From contig OW121847.1 of assembly GCA_933228895.1 (NCBI GenBank), positions 124,724,350-124,788,349 on the forward strand: a DNA stretch of 64,000 bases. Reading direction: 5' to 3'. The first letter of the stretch is position 1. The number at the start of each line of letters is the position of its first letter. A program made the position numbers and the translations under genes. Below, in pieces: positions 26,513 to 38,800 of this stretch. The notes below the pieces were generated by a model that saw only the letters and a program-made list of their open reading frames with translations, ran no database searches and had not been told where the DNA came from. Origin of the DNA: Platycnemis pennipes (lineage: Eukaryota; Arthropoda; Insecta; Odonata; Platycnemididae).

Positions 26513-27164
26513 AACTACTTAATTAGATATTACTTATTAATATTATGCCGGGAGGACACCGCAGAATTAGCATTTCACACTACATGCAATAATGTGTCTA
26601 AAAATTTTTGTATCTCTATAATTTTATCTTCATGATCTAACCAACCGTAGTGAGCAAGGGTTTGTAATATTTTTCAGTTCTTCAATCGAGTCGTCGCCTT
26701 TAAATTTCTTGCAGGATATTTTTCCATTTAGTGCTTATAGTGTCTAATTGTTTTTAATAAGCTTAAGGTCTAATAGCGATGCTTAGCCTATTTCATCTTT
26801 CACTTTAAGCACTCTCCCAGTACGTATTACCATTACAGCACACCTACCGAGTTATCTTTCTCCTCTATTGATTTCAAAGACCTCAGAAAAAAGGATTTAT
26901 CTCGCTCGTAGAGGTCCACATGGAAGGTGGCCTCTACTGTAGCTTCACTGGGAGAGGTAATCGAAGCGGGCGTTCCGGGATCAATTTCCGGTTTTCGTGC
27001 GTGCATTTTTACTCTGAAGGCTCTGAAGTATTCATGCTCCACTAAAATTGAATCCATTAATTCCTCACGTTTACCCGATCCAGTGACTTAAACGACACAA
27101 AAGATGATTTGGTGCCATATGAGACGGCAAAATATATACATTCGACGCTCCATATGGCGATCGG

Positions 27165-27420
27165 GTTGGTGCTGTGGCTCGCGTATTGGCATCCCATCTC
27201 CAGGTCTATGGTTCGAATCTCGACGATGGTAGACATTTTGGAGTGGTATCACGATTCACAACTGTGTGCTGCTGCAACTCATTTCAAGTTCAAAGCAAAG
27301 TCCGTCTGATGAGACGCGAAACCGTGATACCCTTGCCGCCTTTCGTTGAGAGTAGGTTTATGGCGTCGCCGGATTTCTCACGCTTCCTATTTTTCCAATG
27401 AAATCTTACCTCTACGCACT
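27165..27420 (+). mobile_element. tRNA-derived SINE, complete-looking copy
   Basis: The head gctgtggctcgcgtattggc resembles a Pol III A box region, and ggttcgaatctc at 27210-27221 is a near-consensus B box, about 35 bases downstream as in a tRNA. The body ends with a conserved tail block at 27311-27357 (gacgcgaaaccgtgataccc, tttcgttgagagtagg). The same tail recurs twice in the next 400 bases and again at 56600. Confidence 0.75.
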
Positions 27421-27429
27421 CGCCCAGAC

Positions 27430-27565
27430 TCCTACTTGAAAACAGATTTGAAAACACTTCTAGTTCAGCCCTCCGTTCATCGAATGGGACGTTAAACCGT
27501 AAACCCTTTGGTGCCTCTCGTTAAGAGTAGACGCCGGGTTGCTCACCACCCTTCCTGGATTCCCG
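27430..27565 (+). mobile_element. SINE tail fragment (head missing)
   Basis: The tail block at 27485-27533 reads gggacgttaaaccgtaaacc, then ctctcgttaagagtagacgc, and is homologous to 27311-27357 and 27730-27780. No A or B box precedes it, so this is a head-truncated copy lying between two headed copies. Confidence 0.65.
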
Positions 27566-27579
27566 ATGAAATCCTATTC

Positions 27580-27785
27580 TTTGTTTGGTGTGGTGGCTAG
27601 AGTACTGGCTTCCCTTCCCGTGGGCCCAGGCTCGGATCCCGAGAAAGCCTAATTTTTTTTCATTGGTTTGCCGGTCTCAAATTGAGTGCCTTGAGGAAAG
27701 CTCTTCGAGTCTATTACTCCGTCCGTCGGTTGGGATGTTAAGCCGTGATCCCTTGATGCCTTCCCTTTAGGGAAGGCTAATACCT
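27580..27785 (+). mobile_element. tRNA-derived SINE, second headed copy
   Basis: The head gtggtggctagagtactggc (A box region) is followed by ggctcggatcccg at 27629-27641 (B box with two changes from consensus). The tail block at 27730-27780 includes gggatgttaagccgtgatcc. It is directly downstream of the other two copies in the same orientation. Confidence 0.7.
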
Positions 27786-28488
27786 ACATAACCAAAATTT
27801 ACGTAAATAATCGTACTAAAATTGTAAACTTTAGTTGTTTGTTAGTGTTGTGTTGCTAATGTTTACAAGTATTGTTTTATGTATGGCATTGTATACATTT
27901 CTATTTCATTTCAGTTGTAGCCTCAGTTTTGTTCTGTATAAAAATTTAAATGCGTGTTAAACTGCCGACAGTCATTGCTTAAAAATATTTTTAAAAAAAT
28001 TCAGTAGAAAATCTCCATTGTAAAATTGCAACCAAAGGACAAGACTGCAAGTTATTGTTTGCTAATTTTCTGAATTTGTTCCAGGGGGCAGAATGCCCCA
28101 GAACATACATAATACCTACTTATCATATCATGCGCCGCGTTTCTCCCCACTCTACCTCCGTTCTTTATAAAACTTCTGTCTTTATCCAGTTACCCGACCA
28201 TCCTCTGCGGCCCCAATTGCCTCAGTTGTTGATCGCTTCCTCAAATAACTACCACGACTACAACTCCTTTTTTTTTACAAAGTTACCCACACATCATCTT
28301 TGGTCCAAATTACCCCGACAGCAGCACATCGTTGCCTTCCTTTACATCACCGTCACGTGACGCGCGATATTGCACGGAACTATTCACGGTCTTGGCGATT
28401 CTGTCGCGGCCCACACGGAAGCGCGGCGAGCGCATTCTCGCCTCGACACGGTCGAAATCGAACGCCACCACAGGTCCAATGCATCGCC

Positions 28489-28503
28489 CGCGCGCGCGCG
28501 CGC
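28489..28503 (+). repeat. Short alternating CG run
   Basis: Fifteen bases of perfect CG alternation within a CpG-rich stretch. Confidence 0.95.
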
Positions 28504-29550
28504 CTCCCGTAATGGACGTGTATTTACATACGTGTTCGTTCGGGGGCTTCGCGTGTGTTCATGTGTGTGGACTATGTGTACGTGTGCACGGGCGTGTGCA
28601 ATGAGTTGACTTATTGCGGGCGCGACCCGTTAATTTCGAATTAAGGTCGTGCCCAAGAGAGTAATTGCGTTGTTACGTTTTACGCCCTTCATTATTTTCG
28701 CCCCAATTCTCCGTCTCATTATTCGCCCGATGCGAACATAACCCGGGACAAAGGGTGCCATATTTCCACCGGCGCATAATTATCTGGGTTGCCGGGATTT
28801 TCAGTTGCGGTCCACGGGAGTTGATGGCGTGAACGGCTTGCTAATCTTAATGCATGCATATATGTATTGATGAAAACAAATGATGATAAAAGTATATGCT
28901 TTCATTGTAATGGTTTTTCCAGGTAGAATACACCCACGTTGATGGTTCGTTAACGGAGGTAATGAATGCTCTCTATTGGGTGAAGCGGCGTAGACACACC
29001 CGAAATTCAATAGCCTAACCAAACCGGGCGTATTTATGAAGATGGTAGAACAGGTATTGGTAGTCTCAGAGGCATCAAGTTGCTTCAAAATGAACGGCTA
29101 ATTAGGTCGGAAACGTGAGATTGTGAACCGCTGAACTCAGCTGAATATGGCTTTGGAGCCCCGTGATATTTCACTTGTTCGTGACTACAAGCAAGGGTGA
29201 TTTTAAGGACTGTGAAACACGGTGATCCTTTATTTTTCTCCTTTTGGCATTTTAAAGCATGAAGACTCATGAAAATATCCTGATTTACCTTCGAGAGAAT
29301 ATTGACTGATACTCAGCATTAGATATTTTAATTACAAAAGGTATAAACTTTTTCAATATTTATTCCTAGTTGAATAGGCTTCCAAGGCATTAAAGTTTGG
29401 TTGTGCCAAAGTAAAATTAGTTTTGAGAAATTACTTGAATTTTTTTGTGAGAAAGTAATTGGTTAGATTACGTTCACGTGCTCCAACTACGTACTATATG
29501 CCTAACCCCTACGTTTAATCTAATTTAATACTGAGTCAAACTCAACATTC

Positions 29551-29615
29551 ATACCCGATGCGGGAAACGGACCTGCGTCCTGTGAGTTTTTAGACGAGTG
29601 CTTAACCAATCTAAC
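29551..29615 (-). mobile_element. Possible tRNA-like SINE fragment, minus strand
   Basis: The reverse complement contains gattggttaagcactcgtct, then aggtccgtttcccgc, in the spacing of A and B boxes, but the B box is poor (ggtccgtttcc). It is a weak call. Confidence 0.35.
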
Positions 29616-32490
29616 GTCCATAGAAGGTGATAAATTAGTTATTTTGATCCAAGAAAGAGTATTTTAAAAATATGATAAACCATGATTTTTAAATCACTCA
29701 AGTGACTTCAATGTCTCTAAATTATATACCTCCTAGAGCTTGGCGAAGGTTTTTTGCTGTTGAAAGGGCAAAAGGCTACGTTGCGTTGGATATATCTTGG
29801 CCGTATTCACAAAAATACATATATGTACCCATATGTGAAACTGCACATCCTAATTTTAGAAGAAAGTTTTTAGTAAGGATTCTGTTTTTATTTCGTTTTG
29901 AAATGAATTTTCCGTATTCATTTTTTTACATCATTCTAAGTAAATATCTCTTAAGAAAAGAAGTTCTAAGAAAATATTTCTGTCAAAATTGTAGTTTTTT
30001 GCGATGGAGTGATTTAGAGTTACAGCGCAGTAAACCAGGATATACCGAAGATGTGAATTTTTCTCAATAAAATATACCACTATGATGAAGATTATGAGAT
30101 TTTCAAAATTAAAACGAGTGAAATGAGTAAATTCCACTTATTTTTTAGTAGAATTCAATTTGATGAACATATTAGGGAAAACTGTGATGTGTGACTTGGA
30201 ATTGTTAGAGTCAGAAACTTAATTTACCCGGAAAGAAGATTATCTTGCAATGGAAGGTTTTAAGATGTGGGCATTGGAGAAGACTGGAAATGGTAAGATT
30301 GGTATAGGATAAGGTATAACAGAGAATATCAAACTACAAAGTATTAAAGTTGTTCGAGGAGGAAATTAAATTTATGGAAGGACCGCAATGGTGGGTAAAA
30401 CTAGAATTTACAAATCTTAGTGTCAAATGATAATGCATAATTATGCCGACGGTGGTGATAGAATGGATAATGTTGCTTGTTCAAGAAGTAGGAAATGAAC
30501 GCGTACTTGATGAAAGGTTAGCATGATTTAAACGAATTAAGCTTGAGAGGGAGTTACAGCTGGGCATAGAGTTATATTTGTGATTGGAAAGTTGGGAATG
30601 TGTCCAATGCAAGGAAAACTCAGTCATAGGAATCCAATTGCCCGCCACCATTAGTTAAATCTCTAAAATGACGTCACATGTATGTATTCTTATGCTGGCC
30701 AGGATTCGTATTTTCTGCTGAGAAACTATTTGAACTACAAGTGATATGATTTTTACATCAAACTTCAGTAACATTCCATAACTTTTTCGAAGGGTTTTAA
30801 TAGATTTAGAGAAATGTTTTTGTATTTTTTACGCTTGGAATCATTGTTGGTATTATACATCTACGATTACTAATTTTCAATAGATTATCATATTGTTCAG
30901 ACTGCTCTCTATTGTGTCTGACAACAAAATCAGACGTATTAAAACTCCAATCATAGTGCATTGAAGTTACCCAATTTTGATAAAACCAAGAAGTGCAACT
31001 TAATCGCATTCCATCCAGGATTAATCAAAATATTTATTCCTGGCATTAGTCTAGTGTTCATCTGTTAATCCCAGGAACGTGATTAATTCTGCGACGCCGA
31101 GTTTTGCATCAGATACTAATGCTGGTCACAACGCTTAAGTTCCTTATTTTCCCCCCTCTGTTACTTCCGTGTGGAGAGCGAAAATCTTGCAAAACACGAT
31201 AGTCATCATGCCATTTAATTGAGTTCGTGGGGAGCATCTTTAAAGGGATTGATTTATGCCGCTTAAAACTTCACCTCTACCCTGAATGCGGCGGGAACGT
31301 ACTTAAAGGGGTGATGGAATAATCACTATCACTGGGGTGGGGGGTTACTAAGTAAGAGGGGAGGGGGAAGTGGTGGTGGTAGGAGTAATCGCTAGACGCT
31401 TCGGCGCCAAATGTAAGGTCGCCCGCATTTGGAGCGGAGGCGGCTTATGTATGAGGAAGCGGATTTAGTGGTTGCCAGCGTACGCTCTGAATTAAGTAAG
31501 AAATTCTCCTCGCGGAAGGGATATCCTCACTGACGTTGAAACTGTAGTTAATGGTCAAGCTGCGCCCTGGAAGGATACCTTGGGTGAGCGAGTGCTCAAA
31601 TCCTTGCGAGAGGTATGGAAGTGGAAAAACATTATATCTCTCTGTTTCCATAACTCGCTCGTTATCAATGCTCATATACTTTTTATCACGCACATTTCAG
31701 AACATTATACTCACGGTGTGATGAAAAAATAATAAAAACTCTACGTGGCCCATCTTTATTACTGGTAACTTTTAGCTACCTTGAGCAGTATGCTTTTCTT
31801 AACTTTAGTGATCGGATGTTACTTTTTTGAGGGCCAAGATGAGAGTTTATAATTATGCGCGGTATAGTAACCCTAATCTTGATGGAATCGTAGTAAAAAT
31901 GCATATACTATTTACTCTGTGATTAGTTAAAATGAATAGTTTAGATTAGTGAAACTATATGATTATATTATGAAAAACTAACAGCATATATAGTTTAATC
32001 TAATTTCCAAATATATGAATTGACTGGGAAACGTTTTTTTAAGTTTAAATATTCATGTAAGGCCTGAAGATTTATATATTATAAGAACTCGATAAAAGCG
32101 GTTGTTTTCAGTTACTGCTGATAAAATTCAATTTACCACCCGATTGTGAAGAATCAGTATTGAAGATGTAAATATTATGAACGCATAGTTATCGGTAAAT
32201 TGGTTTAAGCATAACGTTTGAGCATATCCGAGGGGAAAAAAGCGATAAGCAATTCACTCCTTTCTGCCAGTTTAACACAAGGGGTCACTCCCAGAAATAT
32301 GTACTACAATATTTGACACTCTAAAGGGAAGTGACCTCGGGATAATAATTTGTTTACGGCCAGATGGGAGCACTTTGGCTCGGAGAAACCGTCCTCCTCC
32401 ACTCAATACCCCCATTGTGGACTCTCCATAAGGGATAGGGAGAGATAATTAGGTCCCCATATTGGACTTGTTAAAAAAACAAAACGCAGC

Positions 32491-33425
32491 GTCCATTGTC
32501 TCTCTCTCTCTCTCCCTTAGCCGCTCCCTCCCGTCCAGATTCAATGTCCATCTTTCTCACCGTTCCCTCTCGAAAGCGTCCACTCGTGAAACTCTCCGAG
32601 CCCTCGCCCACTCGCCCACCTCCACTCCCCATTCACATTATTATTTCCGCCTCCATTGAAGCCTTGGACTCGCAACGCGTGCGCCATCCCCTCGAAAAAT
32701 AAATCACCCCCGGAAGGACAACAGAAACTCGCCCTTTCTTAAATTTTCAGTGCCCTTCCGGTACGCACACAGTCGCGAGAGCACACATGCATGCTCTCCG
32801 TTCCTTCGTCCATTGCCGCCCACCCCACAGCCCTCCGCTCGGACCACCCCCGCCGTCCCTCACCAACGCACCACCACCTCCTCTTTTTCCCCGTTTGTTT
32901 GGCCAACTCTTCACTCCACGACCACTCCTACCTTCGCCCTCTTCCCAACACACACACACACGATTCCCTCAACTTCTTTCCCGTCTCTCTCACTCTCTCT
33001 CTCTCTATTGTCCCCGATGCATAATTTACATTTGTCCAGGAGGTTCTGACTACTGCAAGGGTGGAGTGGTGGAGCCGGGTGACTGGGAGGAGAGTGAAAG
33101 AGAGGGGAAGGGGGGGTGGGCCGGTGGAGCGTGTTTGCGTTCCGGGGTGGGAGGGAGAGGGATGGTAGGGGGAGGGCAGGGAGGAGTGATGTGGGGCGCG
33201 AACCGAGGGTGGGAAGGCGTCGGAGCGAGGCGAAGAATTCTAGTCGCGGACGGGAGGGAATTTGGCGCCGAGGGGGGAAGGGAGAAAGGGGAGTCGGTGT
33301 AGGGGAAAAATTCTTCCTCTTCAAGGGAGGAGGAAGGTGGTGTGGGGGTACGGGAGGGAGGGATGCTGGAGGAAAATTTCTCGAGAAATTGCAAAGGATT
33401 AAGGTGGGAGGGAGGGGATTGTAGG
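32491..33425. repeat. Pyrimidine block (32500-33030) flipping to purine block (33055-33425)
   Basis: The + strand changes from C/T-rich to G/A-rich within about 30 bases near 33040, as at 1395 and 13350. Open frames on both strands are low-complexity artefacts. Confidence 0.85.
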
Positions 33426-35885
33426 GACTTACTCCGACTTTTCCGCATTACAAGCATGAGAAGATCGAGCAACAATCGTAAGTATTGTTGCGTCTCTGAG
33501 TCGTGTCGATAACTTAAGCCGTTTCATCATCATCATCTTTATCGATCTTAAGATTGTTTCGGCGGAGCTCTCTTCTCGGCACTTCTATCGTCGAACTCTC
33601 TCACTCGAACGCAATTATTATCTTTCGCATCCTTTGCTTCTTCCTTACTTTATCACATTTTTGGTCTTCCTACATTCATTTTCTTTTTATTCTTCCACTC
33701 AACATCCGTCATGTCTCAAGGAATTTTCGTTGAATTTCTTTTTCTTCTCATCTTTAAGATACCCATCCCTTTATTTTTTACCTTTCTTCGGTAGCAGATA
33801 ATTTCAATGCTTCTAGTGTTTCCTTTCTTCGTAATTCGTCGCTCTATGCCATCTAGGAAAATACCTCGAGGATCCGTTTTTTAATGAAGTGTTTCCTTAC
33901 CTTTAATTTCCCTAAAAACATAGTTTCTGGAATGTTTATCCCTCTTTTTTTTACGCACTTTAAGAAGTTTCTCTTCTTTCTTAAATTCACGAATATGTAG
34001 ATGCTTGGAAATAATTCGAAACCTTCGCAATCGTTCCTTCGTTGATACGAGTGAAGGCAATTGCTGTTGACTAAAATCTGCAAAACATAAAACAAAAAAA
34101 AAACGTCTGGCAAAGACGTCAGGGTCATCACCATGGATAAAAGCTAGCATTGCCCCCAGAGGGCACGACCCTAGGGAGGATGAACTGAGGAGAAGAGCGA
34201 AAGGAATTGGAATGAAAAACAAGAGGGACTGCCGGAAGGCCAGTGAGGGAGAGTCTCCCGTGATCGAGTTTGTGTGCGAGAGCTTTAGCGCGGAAAACTT
34301 TCCGGCGGGGCCGCGAGTCGAGGGTCTGACAGGGAGGGAGAGGCTCGACCGAAAAGTTGCTCAGGAGAAGAAAAATATTTGACTCAAATATTCGCTCACG
34401 AAATCCGGTGGTGGAGAAGGGTGAGGAGAGAAGGCCGAGAGTCGGCGGCGGTGGAGGAGGTGGCCTGGGCAAACAGGTAATGTGGCCGCTCCGAGGGAAA
34501 GGGGATTGATTCGACCGATTGAGCGGAAAATTACGGGGTGGAAAGGGAATTTCGCTTTAAAATGGGGAAGTGGGAGCTCCCCAGAATTCCCTTTCAGGCC
34601 AATGAGGAGAGGGACGAGGCGTGGGGAGAAGGAACCGATAAGTGAGAAGAAAGGAGAGGTGGGCATTAATGCCGGCAAAGATATTGAGCATATTGAGAAT
34701 TAATTTTCAACTCGGCTCAGGCCTATGATAGAAGTCAAAGGCATCTAATGCATAATGAATTAACGCAATGATTTTAAAAGAATGAGACGACTCATAAGGA
34801 GTGTATAAAAATGAAGAACTCCGCGTAGTCGTGATAGTTCAAAGCACGAGCACGGAATGTAAGATTTTACGTTCAAATATAGGTGGTGGTACTGGACGCA
34901 ATGCGAGAGGCGAGATTTCTTCAATTTCCTATTTTCCCTGTCTATTGGTAGGTGATCCAGGTAAAGGGCCGCCCTCCTTTATCGAACGTGTGAAACTATA
35001 ATACCTTAGGAGTTGATGAGAGAGGACCTTTCTCTTTTCTTAGACAACATTCGTGTTGATTGCTGTTCGAATATGAGGCTCTTTGAGAAAGAAGAAGGCG
35101 ATGTGCACTGTCTATTTTTTCCTATTTCTCTTTGGTCCAAGAAATCTAGTCTGTGCAATAGAATGTGAATAATCTGCTGAGGAAAAGCTGTTGATCGCGG
35201 AAATAAGAATGATAGGGCCTCAAATCGGATTATAGATGACGCAAGCATGTCATTGAAAGATAAGGTGTAGTAGATCGAAGATCCTTTAGAACCTTAGATC
35301 ACTTAATACTGTCTCAACCCCATTTCTCATTTCATTTCTTAGAAACCTTAACTTCCAATTTCATCGCTATTTATCGATGAGCTCTCAAACCTATAACCAC
35401 GTAAATTCTTTGATCAGATGTAAAGAGCTTTCATTTATTTTTGAAAGGTTACCCGTAATAGTCTTGCACAAAACACACACACACACATATCCTATTCATT
35501 ATTTCTGTGGTCAACATCCTTTTTCTCAACTAGCACAAAGCGTGTAGCAATGACTACGGTACCAGAGTGTAGGGTGTTTTACTTCTGACATTGAATATTA
35601 AGCTGAATTTAAAACACCATTTTTGTTTGCAATTGTAGGTTAAACAAAATCGATTGCCGTATAAAAACGAGAACTCCCATGTAGACATTCTAATTGAGCA
35701 AGAAAAATAAGTATGAAAAATAAATAATTATATTTGGCAGGGAACATGTATTTAAACGTGAAAATAAATAACAAATAAGGGATGATGCGAATTGGAAATA
35801 CGTTCTCATTAATAAAATGTCTTCGGTTTTTTGCTTATAGATTTCCCTATTTCATTTCAACAACCAAGCAAATGACTAAACTATT
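33426..35885. other. No gene recognised; possible LINE 3' terminus at 33510-33560
   Basis: The minus strand at 33560-33510 reads aacaatcttaagatcgataa, then a short GATGATGATGA run, similar to the LINE termini at 50022 and 61488. The upstream sequence does not give a recognisable RT tail, so this is tentative. The rest is AT-rich, with an AC run at 35473-35486. Confidence 0.4.
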
Positions 35886-38800
35886 TATTTAGCAGGTGGG
35901 AGAGAAGGATGAATGTGAGAAAGTTTTTCGCAGGTGTGCGGGGGTATATTTATTTAGAGGGAGAGGGAAATGTCGGGGATATAGGAAGAAAACTTGCGGT
36001 AGTATCCCGGCGGGATACCCAGTAAGACGTGCCAACGCTTCTCCTCGTCAGACGAAGGGGATGCTGGGAAGAATTCGGAGGAGGAGGGGAGTGTGGAGGG
36101 GAAGCCGCGGGCCAAGCAGGGGTATGGGGAGGGTGGAAGGGTGGCGAGGCATGGGATATAGTGCCGGCGAGGGATGTAAGTGCGGGGTCCTGCCGATTGT
36201 GTGAACAGCATGTCACCGATATGGAGTGTGTGAAAGGGGAGCCCCGGAGGCTGCGGGCGGGGCGGCGGGCCCGGGGCGGAATGGAGATTTGGGCGCCGGT
36301 TAGGGGGGAGGGGACGGTTATGAGGAGGCTGGAGTATCGGGGAGCCGAAGGACAAGAGCGGAAGACGTGGCGGATGGGGGGCGGATGATATGGGCGTCGG
36401 TGGCAATGGCTGTCGGGTGGGAAGTGGGGCGGCAAATAAAAGGAATTGGTGGGAGGAGGTGCGAAGGACCCCATGTGGAGGGGAACTAGGTGGAGGAAGG
36501 GTGAGGGGGACGGAGGGGCGGGATATATGTGGATAGGGATAGGTTCCCGATAGAATTTTCTCCCCGTTGCTCTACTTTAGAAGCTCTCACGTAAGTCATA
36601 ACTCCATATCGAAACAAAAGGTCTCCGAAGTTGGAGACTTTTATGACATCCTCGGATAGAATCGAACGTTCAAAATGCCCTTTCATTCACAGCTGCTAGC
36701 AGTAATTTACTTAGTTTTCACACAACCCAGTGTTCTACAGGAGATGTATTTCAATCTCATTTTTCAAAATCTCGTTTGCTATCACGTTCTGCTCCATAAT
36801 ATTGCGTCGCCCCTACTCAACCAATATCAACATTTTCACTAGCAAAACTTATATAATTTTCATTGTTGATATAATTATTTAACAATGATTAGTGATTGAT
36901 TTATTTACGATAAATCTATCGTTATGACAATATTTTATAGTCTGACATTTTTGTATAAATTTAAACATGACGGAACTTAAGTAACGTACCTATACTGAAT
37001 TAATTTTCGCCTGACTCCTCTGCAACGTATCTGAGTCACATATGTAACTTACGTAGGCATACGAAATAATTAAAATGCAGATTTTAATGATTTAATTTAA
37101 ATAATATTTGATGAGGCTCATTGGGAGAGAATAGGGGTAAAAGTGGATTATGTGGAAAAAGCATCGTAGTGTTGGAGCGCTTGGAGTTCTCTTCGGAGCA
37201 CGGCCGTATCTGCAGAAAGGGACATTTAACCTGGAACCAGACGAAGAGGAACAGATGAGGTGAATGAAAGCGAGAAGGAATGGACGCGCGTGAGAAAGAG
37301 AGAGAGAGAGGTAGAAAGGAGAAAGAAAAAAAGAAAGTGGGGAGGAGAGAGAGAGAGGTTGCCCTCCGCTCACTTTCCCTCACCCCCACCTCGTCCGCTC
37401 ACAAGTGCTCGTGATTTTTCAGAGGAGCCGGCCGGCCCTGGGACGAAGGGGGCAAGTGCAGTGGAGCGGGCGGCAAAGAGAGAGACGGGGTGGTGAGTGG
37501 GCGGGTGAGTGAAAGGGGAAGAGCGGCGGGTGTTGCTAGAGGAAGCTTTAATCGCCGTCTGAATCACTTTGCGCTCCCGCCCTTGGAGTTGGCAGAGAGA
37601 GGGGGGCACGGGTGCAGAGGAGGAGATCGGGTAGGCGGGGAGATGCGGAGAGGAATTGGGAGTGGCGGCTGCATCGGAAGAAGAAGCAGGATGGGGCTTC
37701 GAGGGAGCAAGAAAGGGAAGCGAGGCGGGTAATTAGGAAGGACGGAGAGAGAGAGAGAGACTTGCCCAAGTGTTCGCGTCGCGCATATCCGGCAAATATT
37801 GGCGTCGTCACGATTAACGTTTCCGCGTTCGTTTCCTCTGCGGGACGTGATTAAGCCGTGCACTTCATAGTTCTCGCTACTGTGGGAGGAGGAGAGAGTG
37901 TGGGTAGACAACTTTGTAAGCGTCGATTTTGCTGTCGATTGGGGGTGTTTGGTGACGTCTCTCTCTCTTTTCCTCACATTCGTCTTCGCCATGAGATCGG
38001 TCTTGTTAATCGTCTTGTCGTGGCAAGATGGTCCTCCCCCTTCTCCCCTCTCTGAACGACTTAACTCTACTCGTCCGCTCTTCCGGAGACTTGAGAAGCT
38101 CTCATTGTACGTGCTCCTTTCATACGTTCTCAAGGTGGTGACAAAACGGCTCGCGCCGAATTGGATTTCAATTCGGGAAAATGCTGTAAATCTTCTTCCC
38201 CATGCAATTCCCGATGGTATAAATCTTTAAGGCTGGCTGCTTATTTCGTTTGGAGTGTTGACTGTTGATCTAATCTGAGTTAATTATTTTACTTCTGCGC
38301 AATACGAACTCTATGATGTTTGTTGTTAAGATTTTTTTTTTAGTTTTGTGGTATGTTTCACGAATTTTATTTCAATTTATATCAAGATACATATTTCAAG
38401 AGTTTCTCTTTTCATACTCGGGTAATTTATTTTATTTGTGACTTTGTGATGGTTTTCTTACGCGCATTAGCTACACGACTTTATTTAGCCACATAGGTAT
38501 ATTTAAAAATGTAAGGCTCGAAAATATTGAGAGTGGTGTTAATTAAGCATTTCTAACATATTTTTTGAACAGCTCCATGATTTAATTAGCAAGAGTCTTA
38601 AGTGAACCAAAATTTCAGCATTTTTCCGCCTTCATAATGAAGAAATTGACTATTTTGTATCCAAGAAGGGACATAAGATTCTAGTAATATTAAAATATTT
38701 CTTCTTGTGCAAACTGTTCACACAACTCCTCATTGAAGAGCTATGACGCAAGAAAATATCTAATCATTTTATCCATTACATAAAATATATATGCATCAAT

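Larger units (their letters stand above)
27786..32490. other. Mostly AT-rich DNA; CpG-rich stretch 28330-28820
   Basis: The segment 28330-28820 is GC-balanced with many CG dinucleotides, the CG run at 28489 and paired TAAT-type sites near 28630-28790. The rest is AT-rich with short open frames. A G-rich patch is at 31330-31400. No gene is recognised. Confidence 0.5.

Noticed and set aside
29702..30070. 122-residue plus-strand open frame
   Set aside because: Phe/Tyr/Lys-rich translation from AT-rich DNA with no motif or convincing splice context.
33375..33390. Perfect 16 bp palindrome aatttctcgagaaatt, considered as a heat-shock element
   Set aside because: The TTC and GAA halves are four bases apart, not the two needed, and there are no further units.
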